From Branchinecta lynchi (taxonomy: Eukaryota; Arthropoda; Branchiopoda; Anostraca; Branchinectidae), in contig JAKZAP010000004.1 in the NCBI GenBank assembly GCA_023053575.1, positions 18,425,624 to 18,489,623 of the forward strand: a stretch of DNA of 64,000 nt, given 5' to 3'. Positions within the stretch are counted from its first letter, which is position 1; each line of letters opens with the position of its first letter. Below are positions 49,901-61,900 of this stretch, piece by piece. Below the pieces are notes generated by a model. The model had not been told where the DNA came from and did not search any database. It saw only the letters and a program-made list of their open reading frames with translations. Both the position numbers and the translations under genes were made by a program.

Positions 49901-52900
49901 TTAATTCCCGTCCTACTATCTATCCGGAAGGGAAACGAAGCGAATAGACAGATTCATCAGTTAAAACTTTGGTCAGTCTCACGTTCGGTGCCTTGCAACC
50001 TGGTCGCACCTGAATGGTCCTGGTGTAATGCTCATGGTTAAAGATGGCTTTTTGAAACAAACTGACAAGCAATGAGCCTATTATTGTCGGGACATCAGCT
50101 CTCAAGGGTTCCATCCGTTTACATTTAGCAGAGTTCATACCATCATACATTTAGCAGGGTCTTAAAGTTCCTCTCCTACAATTGAAAAGCTGGGCGCACC
50201 AAGGTGATAACTCGCCTTTTTTTTTGGCAAATTAAGTTAAGAGCACCATCTGGTACACATGTTTGCGTGATAAGTAGCTTTCGATACACTAACTTGGCAA
50301 ACTTTAAACGCGATCATCTTTAAACTAGTAAAAAGTGAGGTATCACCTTTGTGCGCTCAGCTCATATCGCTGCTTAAAGGACCTGTCTTATCTATAATAC
50401 TAACGCAACCTACTTCCATAATCACTCAGTGTATTTCTAAACCCAGAGACCCCAATTTCGGGCGGTACATTGACCCCTCTAACAAAACCACGCTGATTTT
50501 CTCACTTGCCACGTTTTGCTACCTTCGATGTGTATCACGGTGTCGACGGTTGTCTGCGAGAAATTTTTCTACCAGAAAACCGGTTATGTAAATTGTTTCC
50601 CTATTTTCGCTACAAGGCAACGGGTCTCGGAAAAGGCTTAAAACAGCCAAAGTCATGGGTTATTTATTGAAAGCACAGCATAGCTTTAAAGTATTCATAT
50701 GTTTTAAAATAAGTTGAAGAGTAAATAGTGCGAGGGGTCCTTTAATGGCTTTAATGGCCTGTGCTCTACCGTTGCTATTCTGAGTTTCCAAGGGGGTTCT
50801 TGACGCAGTAATCTCATCCAAGGTCGTTCAAAAGAGCCGGCGATAAATGATGGGGGTCGTAAAATACTCCACAACTTGTTAAAGTCCTTCAACAGAGTGA
50901 AGCAATTATTTGACACGGTTCTGTTTCTTAGCGCCTGTAGATTGTCCACAGAAGAATAAGAATGAACTGTGTGGAAACTAGTTAGACTGTGCCCAGGGTT
51001 GGTCACCAAAAGTAACTTCGTACACGCTGGAAAGTAACCCAAAAGTATCTCGAAGTAACCCAATGTAACCTAATGTAACCCGAAGTAACCCAGCCAATGC
51101 AATGAAACCCAAAGTAACCAATGTAACCAAAAGTAACCCAAAGTAACCCAAAGTATCCTGAAGCAACTCGTACACCCTGGTTGGTGACCAACCCTGGGAC
51201 TATGCTGTATTGGTTAGACTGGTATATGTTCCTAGAGGGTATTAGCTGGATCCCATTCACGTGAGCTGCGTTGCAGATTCCAGCCCGACCAAATTATTAT
51301 AGTGTAGTATAGTGTAGGCAAGGCCGATTCCAGTTTCTAGCTAATAAATGTGCAGACACACATAAGTGATTGTTCCGAGTGTCAAGGAACTTCAGGAAAT
51401 ATTTAGATTCAAGACACGTCGGTATTCAATGTAATTATGTCATAGCACTACGGAAATGTCCGTGTGATCTCATGTGCACAGTTCGTTCGATTTTGGTAAC
51501 GTCTAAACGTGGTTTCGGCCCCCCTTGGAAGATTTTTTTTTATCGCGAAATCGCAAATTGATCCCCAAAGAAACAGTGAGGACTGAAATCTTTCGTTATT
51601 GTACTTCAAATGCTTGACTGTTCCTCCCTTAGCTAATTCGTGAGTTCCAAATCTCAAATTTCGTGCCAAATTTACCAACTTATAAGAGACCGGTAGTACT
51701 GCGAACAGATGATCAGGCTTTCCCTGCCGGTTTTTCTTCACTTCTGTCACAAAGTTGATAAAACAGCAGATTCTCCGTGTGGAAGCTATAATGGCGCGAA
51801 AAATCATGGCACAAAATCAACCGGCAAATTGGCAGAAGTGGCAGGAGGTTTTCGTCAAAACAGATATGACTTATAGGGGTAAACACACATGCTGAATCAA
51901 TATCTGAACATGGTTGTTTCAGATGATTAGCTATTTGACCTTAATCTGTTTCTGAATTTTAATAGTTAAAATGCTCAAGGAGCCCGCTGAAGACTGTATT
52001 TGGCGAAGATAAGACCCATTAATTGTCTGGATCAAATATTAGATTTTGGGATCCCATCGACAGCTTTGGTCTTGTTCCTGTTAGACTTTTCGTTCTGAAG
52101 TGATAAGCGCACGCACATCGCCTTTTTGACACTGGATAACTAATTCCATAAATATCGGTCGGATTTGTAGGCTACTGATGTCCCACCTCTTTCTGAAACA
52201 ATGTTTTTTTTTTCCGACAGTACCTGCGTGGTCAATTATTTTTGTTTCGCCTGGCGCCCACGTTTCATTGGTCTCGTTAATAAAGGTTAACTTCCGACAA
52301 AGAGGTTAATATCGGAAAGTAACACCGAGACGGTCATCGAAATGACCCATTCGAGCCGAAGGCGAGGCGGATATTTATTAATGGCCATCGATGCTGTCCA
52401 GTATCGACCGAGATGGAGGTGGGCTAAGTGTTATAACTTTTTCGAACAGAACCGTTAACAATTAACCATGCACAAACCTCTGTGGGGGTTGATACAACTT
52501 CATATCATCCTCTTTGAAGGCTGATATAATATGATATATTATATCATCCTATCATATCTACCGCAAAGTTTCTGTGTGAAAATTATCGTAATATAACTGA
52601 CCGTGGGTCATAAGATGATATGCATTCAGTCCCGTATCCACGAATTTATTTCGGGGGAAGGGGGGGGGGGGTGCCTTTCGAGGTGGGGTTTTTACCTTCG
52701 GGTCGCACAAAAAGTACAAAAAAAGCATAGATCAGAGGGAAAAGCCTATACAAATGAGTATTTGTGTATGTTTCGGGGGGGCCTTGTATGCATTACATAC
52801 ATGTTCGAGAAAAGTTATAATATTATAACCTTTTTCAAACAGGTATGCAATGCATGTCTTCTTGATATCTATATAGATTTAAAACAATGCTTTCAGTAAA

Positions 52901-55900
52901 AAAAAAACAAAAAAATACTTAAAAAATTATATGAAATACAGAATAAAAAACAAAATAAATGTTGAGAACGACAGAACATCTTACTAAATACAGCTTATCA
53001 ACTGAAACAACATCCTACTATATCTTGCCTTCCAAAGGCTAGTTATTCAGCATTTAAAAGCTGACAGAACATCTTACTCTCTTAGACAACCAGCCTATGC
53101 CCTAGATCGCTCCTTGTCACAATCAGATTTCCACTGAAAGCTTGTCAACTGAAACAACATCCTACTATCCTTTGCTTTCCAAAAGCTAGTTATTCAGAAT
53201 TGATACTGTCTTTCATCTCGAATTTTTCTGTTTTTTTCAAGAGCCAACATGTGGTTTTGTTGTTGTTTACTTTTTACTTCCAGGATCACTAGAGTAGTCA
53301 TTTTAGTAGATTTATAGTAGACTTTCACGACCGCTAGACGGTATCTGAATCGCCAAAAAAGTAAAAGACTGACGCTTGAGTCCCAACAATAATCATTTTA
53401 GTAGGTCTACAGTAGGCTTGGGTTGCTACTCTACTAAAATAAAATTCCCTATCCCGTTAACAAAAAAAGTACAACAAAAGAAGAATAAGTCCTACCTACA
53501 AAAAAATTCTGTTCGAAAAAATTATAATAGTCAACACACCTCCATCTCGAACCTTAACGGCCATTTAAAAATATGAACCTCGCCTTCGGCTCGTTGGATA
53601 TTTTTCATAACCTAACTCGCCTTCGGATCGGATAGGCTATTTTCAATGACCTTCTCGGTGCTATTTCCCGAAATCAACCTCGATGTCTGAAGTCAAACTT
53701 TAATAGCTTTTCTCGAACAGGTAGGTTATGTAATGTATATCTTCGTATGTCCCACAGGGAAGTTTTATCATGACTATGACTTTTGTGGAGGTTGACACGG
53801 TATCGTTCAGCCTCCAGAGAGGATGATACGAAGCCGTATCAACCTCCGCGAAAGTTCAACTAGCACTTGTCCTGAACTCCAAAAAATAAATAAAAGACTA
53901 GCCAACCAACAGCCAACCAACCTGGGTCATACCTTGTTGGTGTTGATGGTGTTGGATAAGGATTTTATTGTACTATACTGAAATGCCCGGGTTATAACAA
54001 TAGTAATTTTCACATTTATATAGTAGGCTAGAGTTGCCATTTTACTAAACAAAATTCCCTACAAAAGTAGTAAATACGTAATACAAAAGAAGATTGAGTG
54101 TGCTACTGCCTAAACAAAAATTCTGTTGGACAAAACTAAAATAGTTAAACATACCGTCATCTCAGTTAATATCGGAAAAACAAGCCCTAAGACCATTAGA
54201 GAATATCAGCCTCGCTACGCTCGGCAGATAATTTTCACAGCCTGCCTCGCCTTCGGCTTGGACAGGTTCTTTTCAGTGGCCGCCTAATTGTTATAATCTG
54301 ATATCAATCTCGGTGTCGGAAGTTAACCTTTATTAACTGTAGGATACTTAATTTTTTTTTATTTTTGCATTCTTTGTTCGTGTATTATCGCAAGTGTTCT
54401 TCAAATTTCTGCCTGCGTTAACATAATGCTATTGGCCGGGTTAAAAGTGCTACACCAGTTGCGCTGGCCCCTGGAGTGCACATTTCTTCTTAGTACTAGC
54501 GTAATTTATTTTCTTCTAGACCAATCGTTGTGTCTAGCCAGCAGATGGAGTACAACTTACGTGCCCCGTACGTCACGCATCGACCGCGGGTCTTGCGTCT
54601 GACGCGGAGGGAGGGGGTTCCCTTTGGCTTCGCCGTGAGAGGAGGGAGAGAACACGAAACCGGAATTTACGTCAGCCATGTTGAACAGGAGTCCGAGGCT
54701 GATAAGCAGGGATTAAAGGTGAGAGACTTTAAGTCACTTTAAAGACCTAATCCAAACATTCTGATTACATTCTCTAGCCACCAGTTTGTTTAGATTCGAA
54801 CTTGGTTGCCGGATTGCTGTTTTGGCTCGAGAAAAAAAATATGCAGTACGTCTTCTTTTCCAGATGACGAAATTTTCCACGTTTGACTAGCAAATAATTA
54901 TATGACTTTATTGATTATTTTGTGTGTGTCTTCAGAAGTAGGTACCACACTAGTCTTGGGCTTTTAATTTATTTGTATTTGTAATAAACATTGGAGCATT
55001 ATATGGAAATTGTCATTTATATCCTTGGTTCCCTTACTTGCCATATCAGCTGTTCCGGATAATCGGCTGAGATTCAGTCCAGGCCGAATTATTTCAAACC
55101 TAGGAAATTCGGTGCGTTTTTTTTTATTTGCTCATTTTCTGACGGTGTTTTTTGTGGTTTTGAACATTGATAATGACAGTAGGGATGGTTTGCATTGTGT
55201 GTAATGGTAGAAATACCCTTTTTTGTGGTCCGCTTTAAATTGTTCTTTCAAGCAACGCGGACGTAGCAATCCCGTTCCCGATATGTGACTAAATATCTAG
55301 CAGCCAAACAGGCGTCCACATTACTCAAAATTTAAACCGAATATATTTCTAGATCCATCCCCATATTAAAAGAAAACGAGGAGTCAAACAATCAAGAAAA
55401 AACAATACAATACTCCCTTTCTTACAAATCCTTAGGAAACGTGTCAGTTGAAAACCATTGTTGACTCTTGAATTGATGCCAAATGAAATTAAACCGCTCG
55501 CACACGATATTGTTACTTATGCCGGAAAGCTAGAACTTGGCCTTACGTGATTTCTTTTGCAGGTGGGAGATCAGCTGATTCTGCTAAACGGATTATCGCT
55601 GGAAAAAGCAATTCACCGAGAGGTTTCATCTTTAATCAAGTCACGCACCTCGTTAACGCTCAAAGTGAAAACGTCTGGCATGATTCCTGTGAAAGAGTAA
55701 GCTTTTTATTTGGAATTGCTGATTATGCTTATTTATAACCTTGCAAAGCTCTGTAGTACTTGGGCTCCTAAGCTGTGTTTTCCTGATGTCCACTAATGCC
55801 TTGGACACACGGTCAGGGTCGGAGACTCCCGGGCTGTAATTCCTGCCCGGATTTTCATCAGCATCGTTACTTCCACATGGAAAAGTAAGAAGAAAAAAAA

Positions 55901-58900
55901 ATCAACTTTATGATGAAAGGGATGAAAATCCGGCCGGGAAATCCTGACCGTGTGTTCACAATGTAACACAGACACTTCCTAGGAGGCTTACTGGGAAACG
56001 TCCGCATGGAAGAACGTCCACGTCGGAACGTTCCCAGCTTAGTGACTCTGTGGCGAAATTTCCCCAAGCAGAATTTTTGAAGTTTGTCAATTCTTGCTCA
56101 AGTCGTATCGTTTTTGGCTGCGAAATTTTACAAATACATGGAAACTGCCAGACAAATGAAAACACTGTCACTATTCACGAAAAAAAGTTGCGGACTTTCC
56201 CTCTTTTGTAGTATCTTTGATCTAGGCTTCCGATGACAGGTTGATAGATTGTTCACAGCCAAGCTTGGGCGTTAAACCCAAGCCAAAAATAGTCTGGTTA
56301 AAAAAAAAACAAGTTTAATGTTCATGCAAGTTGGAGTCTTGCAGAAGAAAGCCAAAGATAATCGGTAAGCACAGATTTAGAGAAATAAAGCCGGAGCTGT
56401 TCTGCGTTCTACATTACCTGTGATATTTATAGTTTTTATCAAAATACGTCGGAGAAAATACGTTCCGTAACTCCAACTGGACCCCAGATTTTTGAGAATT
56501 TTGTGTGCAAACTCGCAGCTTTCTTTCTCCCGATTACAGGTTGAAAGATTGTTGAAAGCCAACCGTGGACGTTAAGTCAAAGCTAAAAAAAAAAATAAAG
56601 TTGAATGTTCATGTTAGTCGGAGTTTTGCAGAAGAAAGCCAAAGATAATCTGGAAGCTCAGATTTCGAGAAATAAAGCCGGAGCTCTTCTGCATTCTTCA
56701 TTACATGTGATATTTATAGTTTTTGTCGAAATACGTTGGAGCAAGGTTCCTTAGCTCCAACTTGACTATAGATTTGGGAAAATTTCGTGTGAAAACTCGC
56801 AGCTTTACCATCCATTCAAGATCAGCAATCAGATAGTAAAATTTTTCCCGAAACTATGCAAATGCTCATTGTCTCTTGAAATTCATTTGATTTCTCGTTT
56901 CTGTCAGTGCACACTAATTGATTAACAATTATAATCGTGCGTCAGTGACATCAGAACTAGGCTGAACCGCTAAAATTCTCTTGAAATCCATTTGAAAGTT
57001 TGTGAGGCTCTTTTTGACCTAGCCTAAGATATTAGAAATTACCTATTATTGGGATCCCAAAAACGTAAGTGAGACTGAGGGATATCTATGACATCGCAAA
57101 AGTTGTCCGTCTGTCCGGCTTCTGCCTGTCCGTCTGTAAACACGATAACTCTCGAAAGGAATGAGATATTTTGATAAAACTTGGTGTGAGGATTCTTTTG
57201 GTCAAGGGAAAGGTTGAGTTCGTAGATGGGCTATGTAGCCCTAAATTTAGGGGTGAGGGTTCAAATTAGGGGGCAAACAAAATATTTTTAAACAGGTAAT
57301 AAGATAGTCGATTAAGGGGTAAGAAGAGATGCTGAACACGAATATGTAAACCATTTTCTCGCCGGACAAGACAAGTTGTTCACCCGGAATCCGGCCAAAA
57401 CCGGAAACTTTGTTAAAAGTAAAAGTTTTATTTGAAGCTGATTGTATCTTCGATTTAGCGGTAAGAAAACATGCTGAACACGAGCATGAAACCCATTTTC
57501 TCGCCCGACAAGCAGTTCACCCGAAATCCGGCCAAGACCGGAAAATTTGTTGAAAGCAAAAGTTGTATTTGTAGTTCATTAGACGTTCGATGTAGAGGTA
57601 AGAAGAGACGCTGAATCCATATATGATAGTCCTTTTTTAACCGGACATATAGTTCGCTCGGAATCCGGCTGAAACCAAAAAATTTGTTATAAGTTAAATT
57701 TTATATGAAGTTGATTAGATGTTCGGTATAGGATGAAGGAGATAGGCTGAATTGTTTTTTTAGCTTTATTTTTTTGCCAGACACGTAGTTCCGGAATTCC
57801 GCCGAATCCGGAAAATTGGCTGAAGTAGGCTAAGGGCCTTAGGCTAAGGCAGGAAGTTTCGATCGGTTACGTCAAAATATATATGACTTGTTTGGGTAAA
57901 CACACATGCTGAATTCATATCTGAAGTTAGTTTTCTCAGATCTACCAGTTATTGTACTGTCTTTTAAAAATGTACAGAAAAGTTTTTTTTGGGATCCCAA
58001 AACTTCAGTGGAGGGAGACAAAAATGTCCGTCTGTCCGCCTGTCTGTGAGCACGATAACTCTCGAAGGAAATGAGAGATTTTGATGAGACGTGGTCTGAG
58101 CATTCATTGGGTCAAGGGTAAGGTCAATTTTGTAGATGGGCTATGTAGCTCTACATTTAGGGGTGGGGGTTCAAATTAAGGGACAAACAAAATATTTTTA
58201 AACAGCTAATGTGATAGTCGATTTTGGGGTAAGAAGGCATGGTAAGCACGATAGTGAAACACGCTGAACAAGTAGTTCGTCCGGAATCCGGCAAAAACCG
58301 GAAAAATGGTTAAAAGTAAAAGATTTATTTGAAGTTGATTAAGTGGTCGATTTAGAGGTAAGAAGACATTCTTAACACGGTGGTGAAAAATCATTTTCTC
58401 TCCGAACAAGTAGTTCGTCCGGAATCTGGTGAAAATCGGAAAGTTGGATAAAAGTAAAAGTTTCATTTGAAGTTGATTAAATGTTCGATTGGGGGGTAAA
58501 ACAAATGTTGAACACGATGGAAATGTTCGATTAGATGACAGATTAAGGGGTAAGAAGAGAGGCTGAGTCTGTATATGACAATCATTTTTTACCCGGACAT
58601 ATAATTAGTCCGGAATCCGGTTGTAACCGGAATTCAAACTGAGGTCAAACTTTTATTCAAAGTTGATTAGACGTTCTTTATAGGGATAAGGGGATACGCT
58701 GGATTTGTTTCTGAATTTTCTTTTTTTGCTTGACTTTCGGGCTAAACCAGAAACTTGGCAGAAGTAAAGCCGGAAGTCTCGGTCAGTATCGTCAAAATAG
58801 ATATGGCCTATAGAGGTATATCTGAACTTGGTATTCTCTGATCATTAGCCTGGCTAAGACAAGACCCGATTGTCTGAATAAAATATTACATTTTTGGGAT

Positions 58901-61900
58901 CCCATCGACACCTTTGGTCTTGTTTTTTAAGTTTCGAAGGTGTTTCAACCCCCACTATAAGCCTTGATCTGTTTCTAAATCTTAAAAATTAAAAAATTTA
59001 ATTGTCTGGATCAAATATTAAATTTTTGGGATCCCATCGAAACCTTTGGTCTTGTTATATTCGTCTAAGCAAAACCCCGATCGAGCAGCGGCATACAGTC
59101 ATTTGCATAGAGTTATCTCTTCTCGTTTCCCGTGGCGCTGACGTAGACAAACCGCGAGGGTCTTTCGCTGTGGACGAAAGAAACTGCCGGACGTGGTAGT
59201 GACCTAACTTCGAGCGAGCTCTAGATTCTAATCTTGATCAAAAAACAACAAAACCGGATAGAGCAAAGCCCCGACAGCAACTCCGAGCTACCGTAGACTA
59301 TCCAAGACCGTATTAAGTCTGTGCCGTAAGCTCAGAGTAACCTCTTGGCAGGGGCGTCGCAAAGGTGGGGGGGGGGGGGGGTGCAGCCGCCCCACACCTT
59401 TTTGAGATTCGTAAAAATTTGGGGCCGGAGGCCCAAAATTTACTAAATTTGTTCAGTATTGTTTCGATAGCAGAACTATTCGGTATATATACGGGGATTT
59501 AGGAGATAGACAGTTCAGTTCAGTTTATTCATAAAAAAAAAAAACATTAACTGCTTATGGCCCCACCATAAGGCCTAACAAAAGGCCTGGCAATGGGCGG
59601 GGCTGACAGAATCCCAAATAGGCTATCGGCACGAATCTATTCGGTGTAATGATCGGATTCGGTATAATTGCCAATATTCGGTAGTTATCACGAATTCGCG
59701 AATCGAAAAAAATTATTGGCCATTTTTCGATGACAGAACTATTCGGTATATTTATGGAGATTCGGTAGTAACACAGAATCCCGAATAAGCTATCGACCCA
59801 AAATTATTCGGAATCATGTTTGGGATTCGGTAATTTATTCGGTGTAATTTCCAGGATTTGGTAGTTACCACAAATCCCGACTTTTGTTCCAGTTTCGAGA
59901 AATTGTACCGAATACGAATATTATTGGGCAGTCTTTCGATACCAAAACAGTTCGGTACACCAGCAGGGGTTCGGTAATTTAATCGATATGTTTGCCAGGA
60001 TTCGGGAGTTACCACGAACCGCGAAACTCGGAAGAGGTCGAATGAAGCACTGGTCGCAGACAAAAGGACTGATCTATGATTTCACCGATAGTCCTTACTT
60101 TTTATTTTGGACCCCAAAGCCAGGATCTAATCATAAATGTTTCGAAAATTCCGCCTGCGGCGCTTTTCGTAATACTTTCTAATTTGTGATTTTTTTTTTT
60201 AAAACTGGAGTTTTAAGCCAGTTTTAGGATTGGAATTTCGAAACATTAAAAGCTAGAATCTGGATGGAAATAGTTAAATTTGGCAGGAAAAAGCTATCTT
60301 TAAAAAAAATCTCGCATGCGGCGCTCACTTTATGTGATCTTGAGCAGTATTGACTAGACTATAGTACCCACTGCTTCCGGAACGTTGCTCCATCCGGTTT
60401 TGGGAACCTCTTAGAGTCTCGGTATTTAATTTATAGTAAAGATAGAATTTGTAAGAGAAGCGGTTAAATTTTAGCCAACAGGAAAAAAAAATGGATTTCG
60501 AAATTTTTTGCCTGCGGTGCTCGATTTAATTTTCCCTTTGGGTATAATAGATAGAAACTGGGGGTATAATAGATAGAAGCTGTTACTGCAGTCGTGCCCG
60601 GCAATATATTCTCCAAGTGATCTTCGCCAAAATGCCCAATAGTTGCCCTTTCATGTTACTCTTCCTACGTAATTCTTTCTGTTCCATTATTTAAAGCTCG
60701 AATTCTCAGTTTCAGTAAAATTTTCGAGAGATTCGGCAAAATTTTTGCTCTGCACCCCCCCCCCCCCCCCCCCCCCCGCCCCCTAGGCGCTAGCAAGATA
60801 ACAAGGAAACCATCAAAGAATAGGAAAGTTCGCCAGCCTTCGTCCAGATCTTTGTTTTTTGCACTAACACTGTAGTTGATTTGCACCGCTTAACACTGCA
60901 CCGCTTTCGCTTATAGATCGGAAAAGACGCGGTCATTGGCTGACAGCATGGAGAAATCGACAGCACCAGTAGTTAGAATGCGCAGAGTTGGGATTTCGTT
61001 GACTCGGGCTGCCAGCGCATCAGCCGTTCTGGACAGCGAAAATGAAGGTCCTTCGCCTTTAGAAAGAAGCTCTAGCATGGCGAATCTGACAGAAGGACTG
61101 GTAATGGTGGAAGCGGCGAGGCAAATAAGGTCGAGTTTCTTTTTTTTACCTTCGTCTAACACTTCACCAAGCACTCGTCATCAAGCTTTGTGTTTGTGTT
61201 CGAATTTTCCACGAGTAGTAGAATTCGCATTGTGGGGACTCCCGTAGATAACTTATTCTGAGCGTCACTACTAAAGCAGATAGTGGAAAATTAAAAAATC
61301 CCTTAGCAGAATCCAAATAATTCAGTATATTCAACTAAATTATCGCAAAATAAGTTGGCTTTTCAGTTAAACTTTAACATTTCAGGGAGGGAAAGGGCTT
61401 AGAAATTTAGAGATAGATTTTCCATTAAATTGGTTGGAAAAGGTTGGTGTGCACCAAAAGACACAGTGGGCTGGGAAATAGTATTTGCTCTTGCCTCGGA
61501 TGGATAGCCGAGTTGGCTTCTGGTCAAAACCGAATGTTTAAGAATGAAGCTGATTACCTGATGTGCTCTTTGCTTGAAAAGATTACCTAATGGATATGAT
61601 TAAGTCATATTAAGGGGTATACTAGTGTGATATTACATGTTTGCAGGATCTGGAAGACCAGATTATCTGTATTAGCAAGATCAACCAATATTGGACTTTA
61701 GGATCAAGTCCAAACCTTTGGTCTTGTTCTTCTCCTGGTTCAGCATAGGCCATTCCTCTAGCCTAAGTTGTGGGCCGACAGCACTTTCTTTTTTCTGTTT
61801 TATTCTTTCACTTTCATTCGTGTTTGTCTTGTAAGTTTACATAAGTTACATAGCGAAGTCATTCGATATCATCAGAAAACCATCGTGTTCCTTATTTTAT

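Larger units (their letters stand above)
52277..54336. mobile_element. Long inverted-repeat element, about 2.06 kb
   Basis: The left end 'TTAATAAAGGTTAACTTCCG' is the inverse of the right end CGGAAGTTAACCTTTATTAA, and similarity continues for ~40 bases. The TTAA at each tip may be a piggyBac-type duplication or part of the repeat. The inside has 'CTCGCCTTCGGCT' type phrases (53580, 53610, 54245), an internal duplication around 52980-53195 ('CAACTGAAACAACATCCTAC') and a nested MITE fragment at 52628. No transposase found. Confidence 0.6.

Noticed and set aside
51003..51260. Minus-strand frame rich in 'GYFGLLWVTFGY'
   Set aside because: A translation of the AAGTAACCC array in the MITE, not a membrane protein.
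61497..61560. 'GATAGCCGAGTTGGCTTCTGG' as part of a tRNA
   Set aside because: No acceptor stem or T-loop (GTTCRAATC-like) partner is found at the right spacing.
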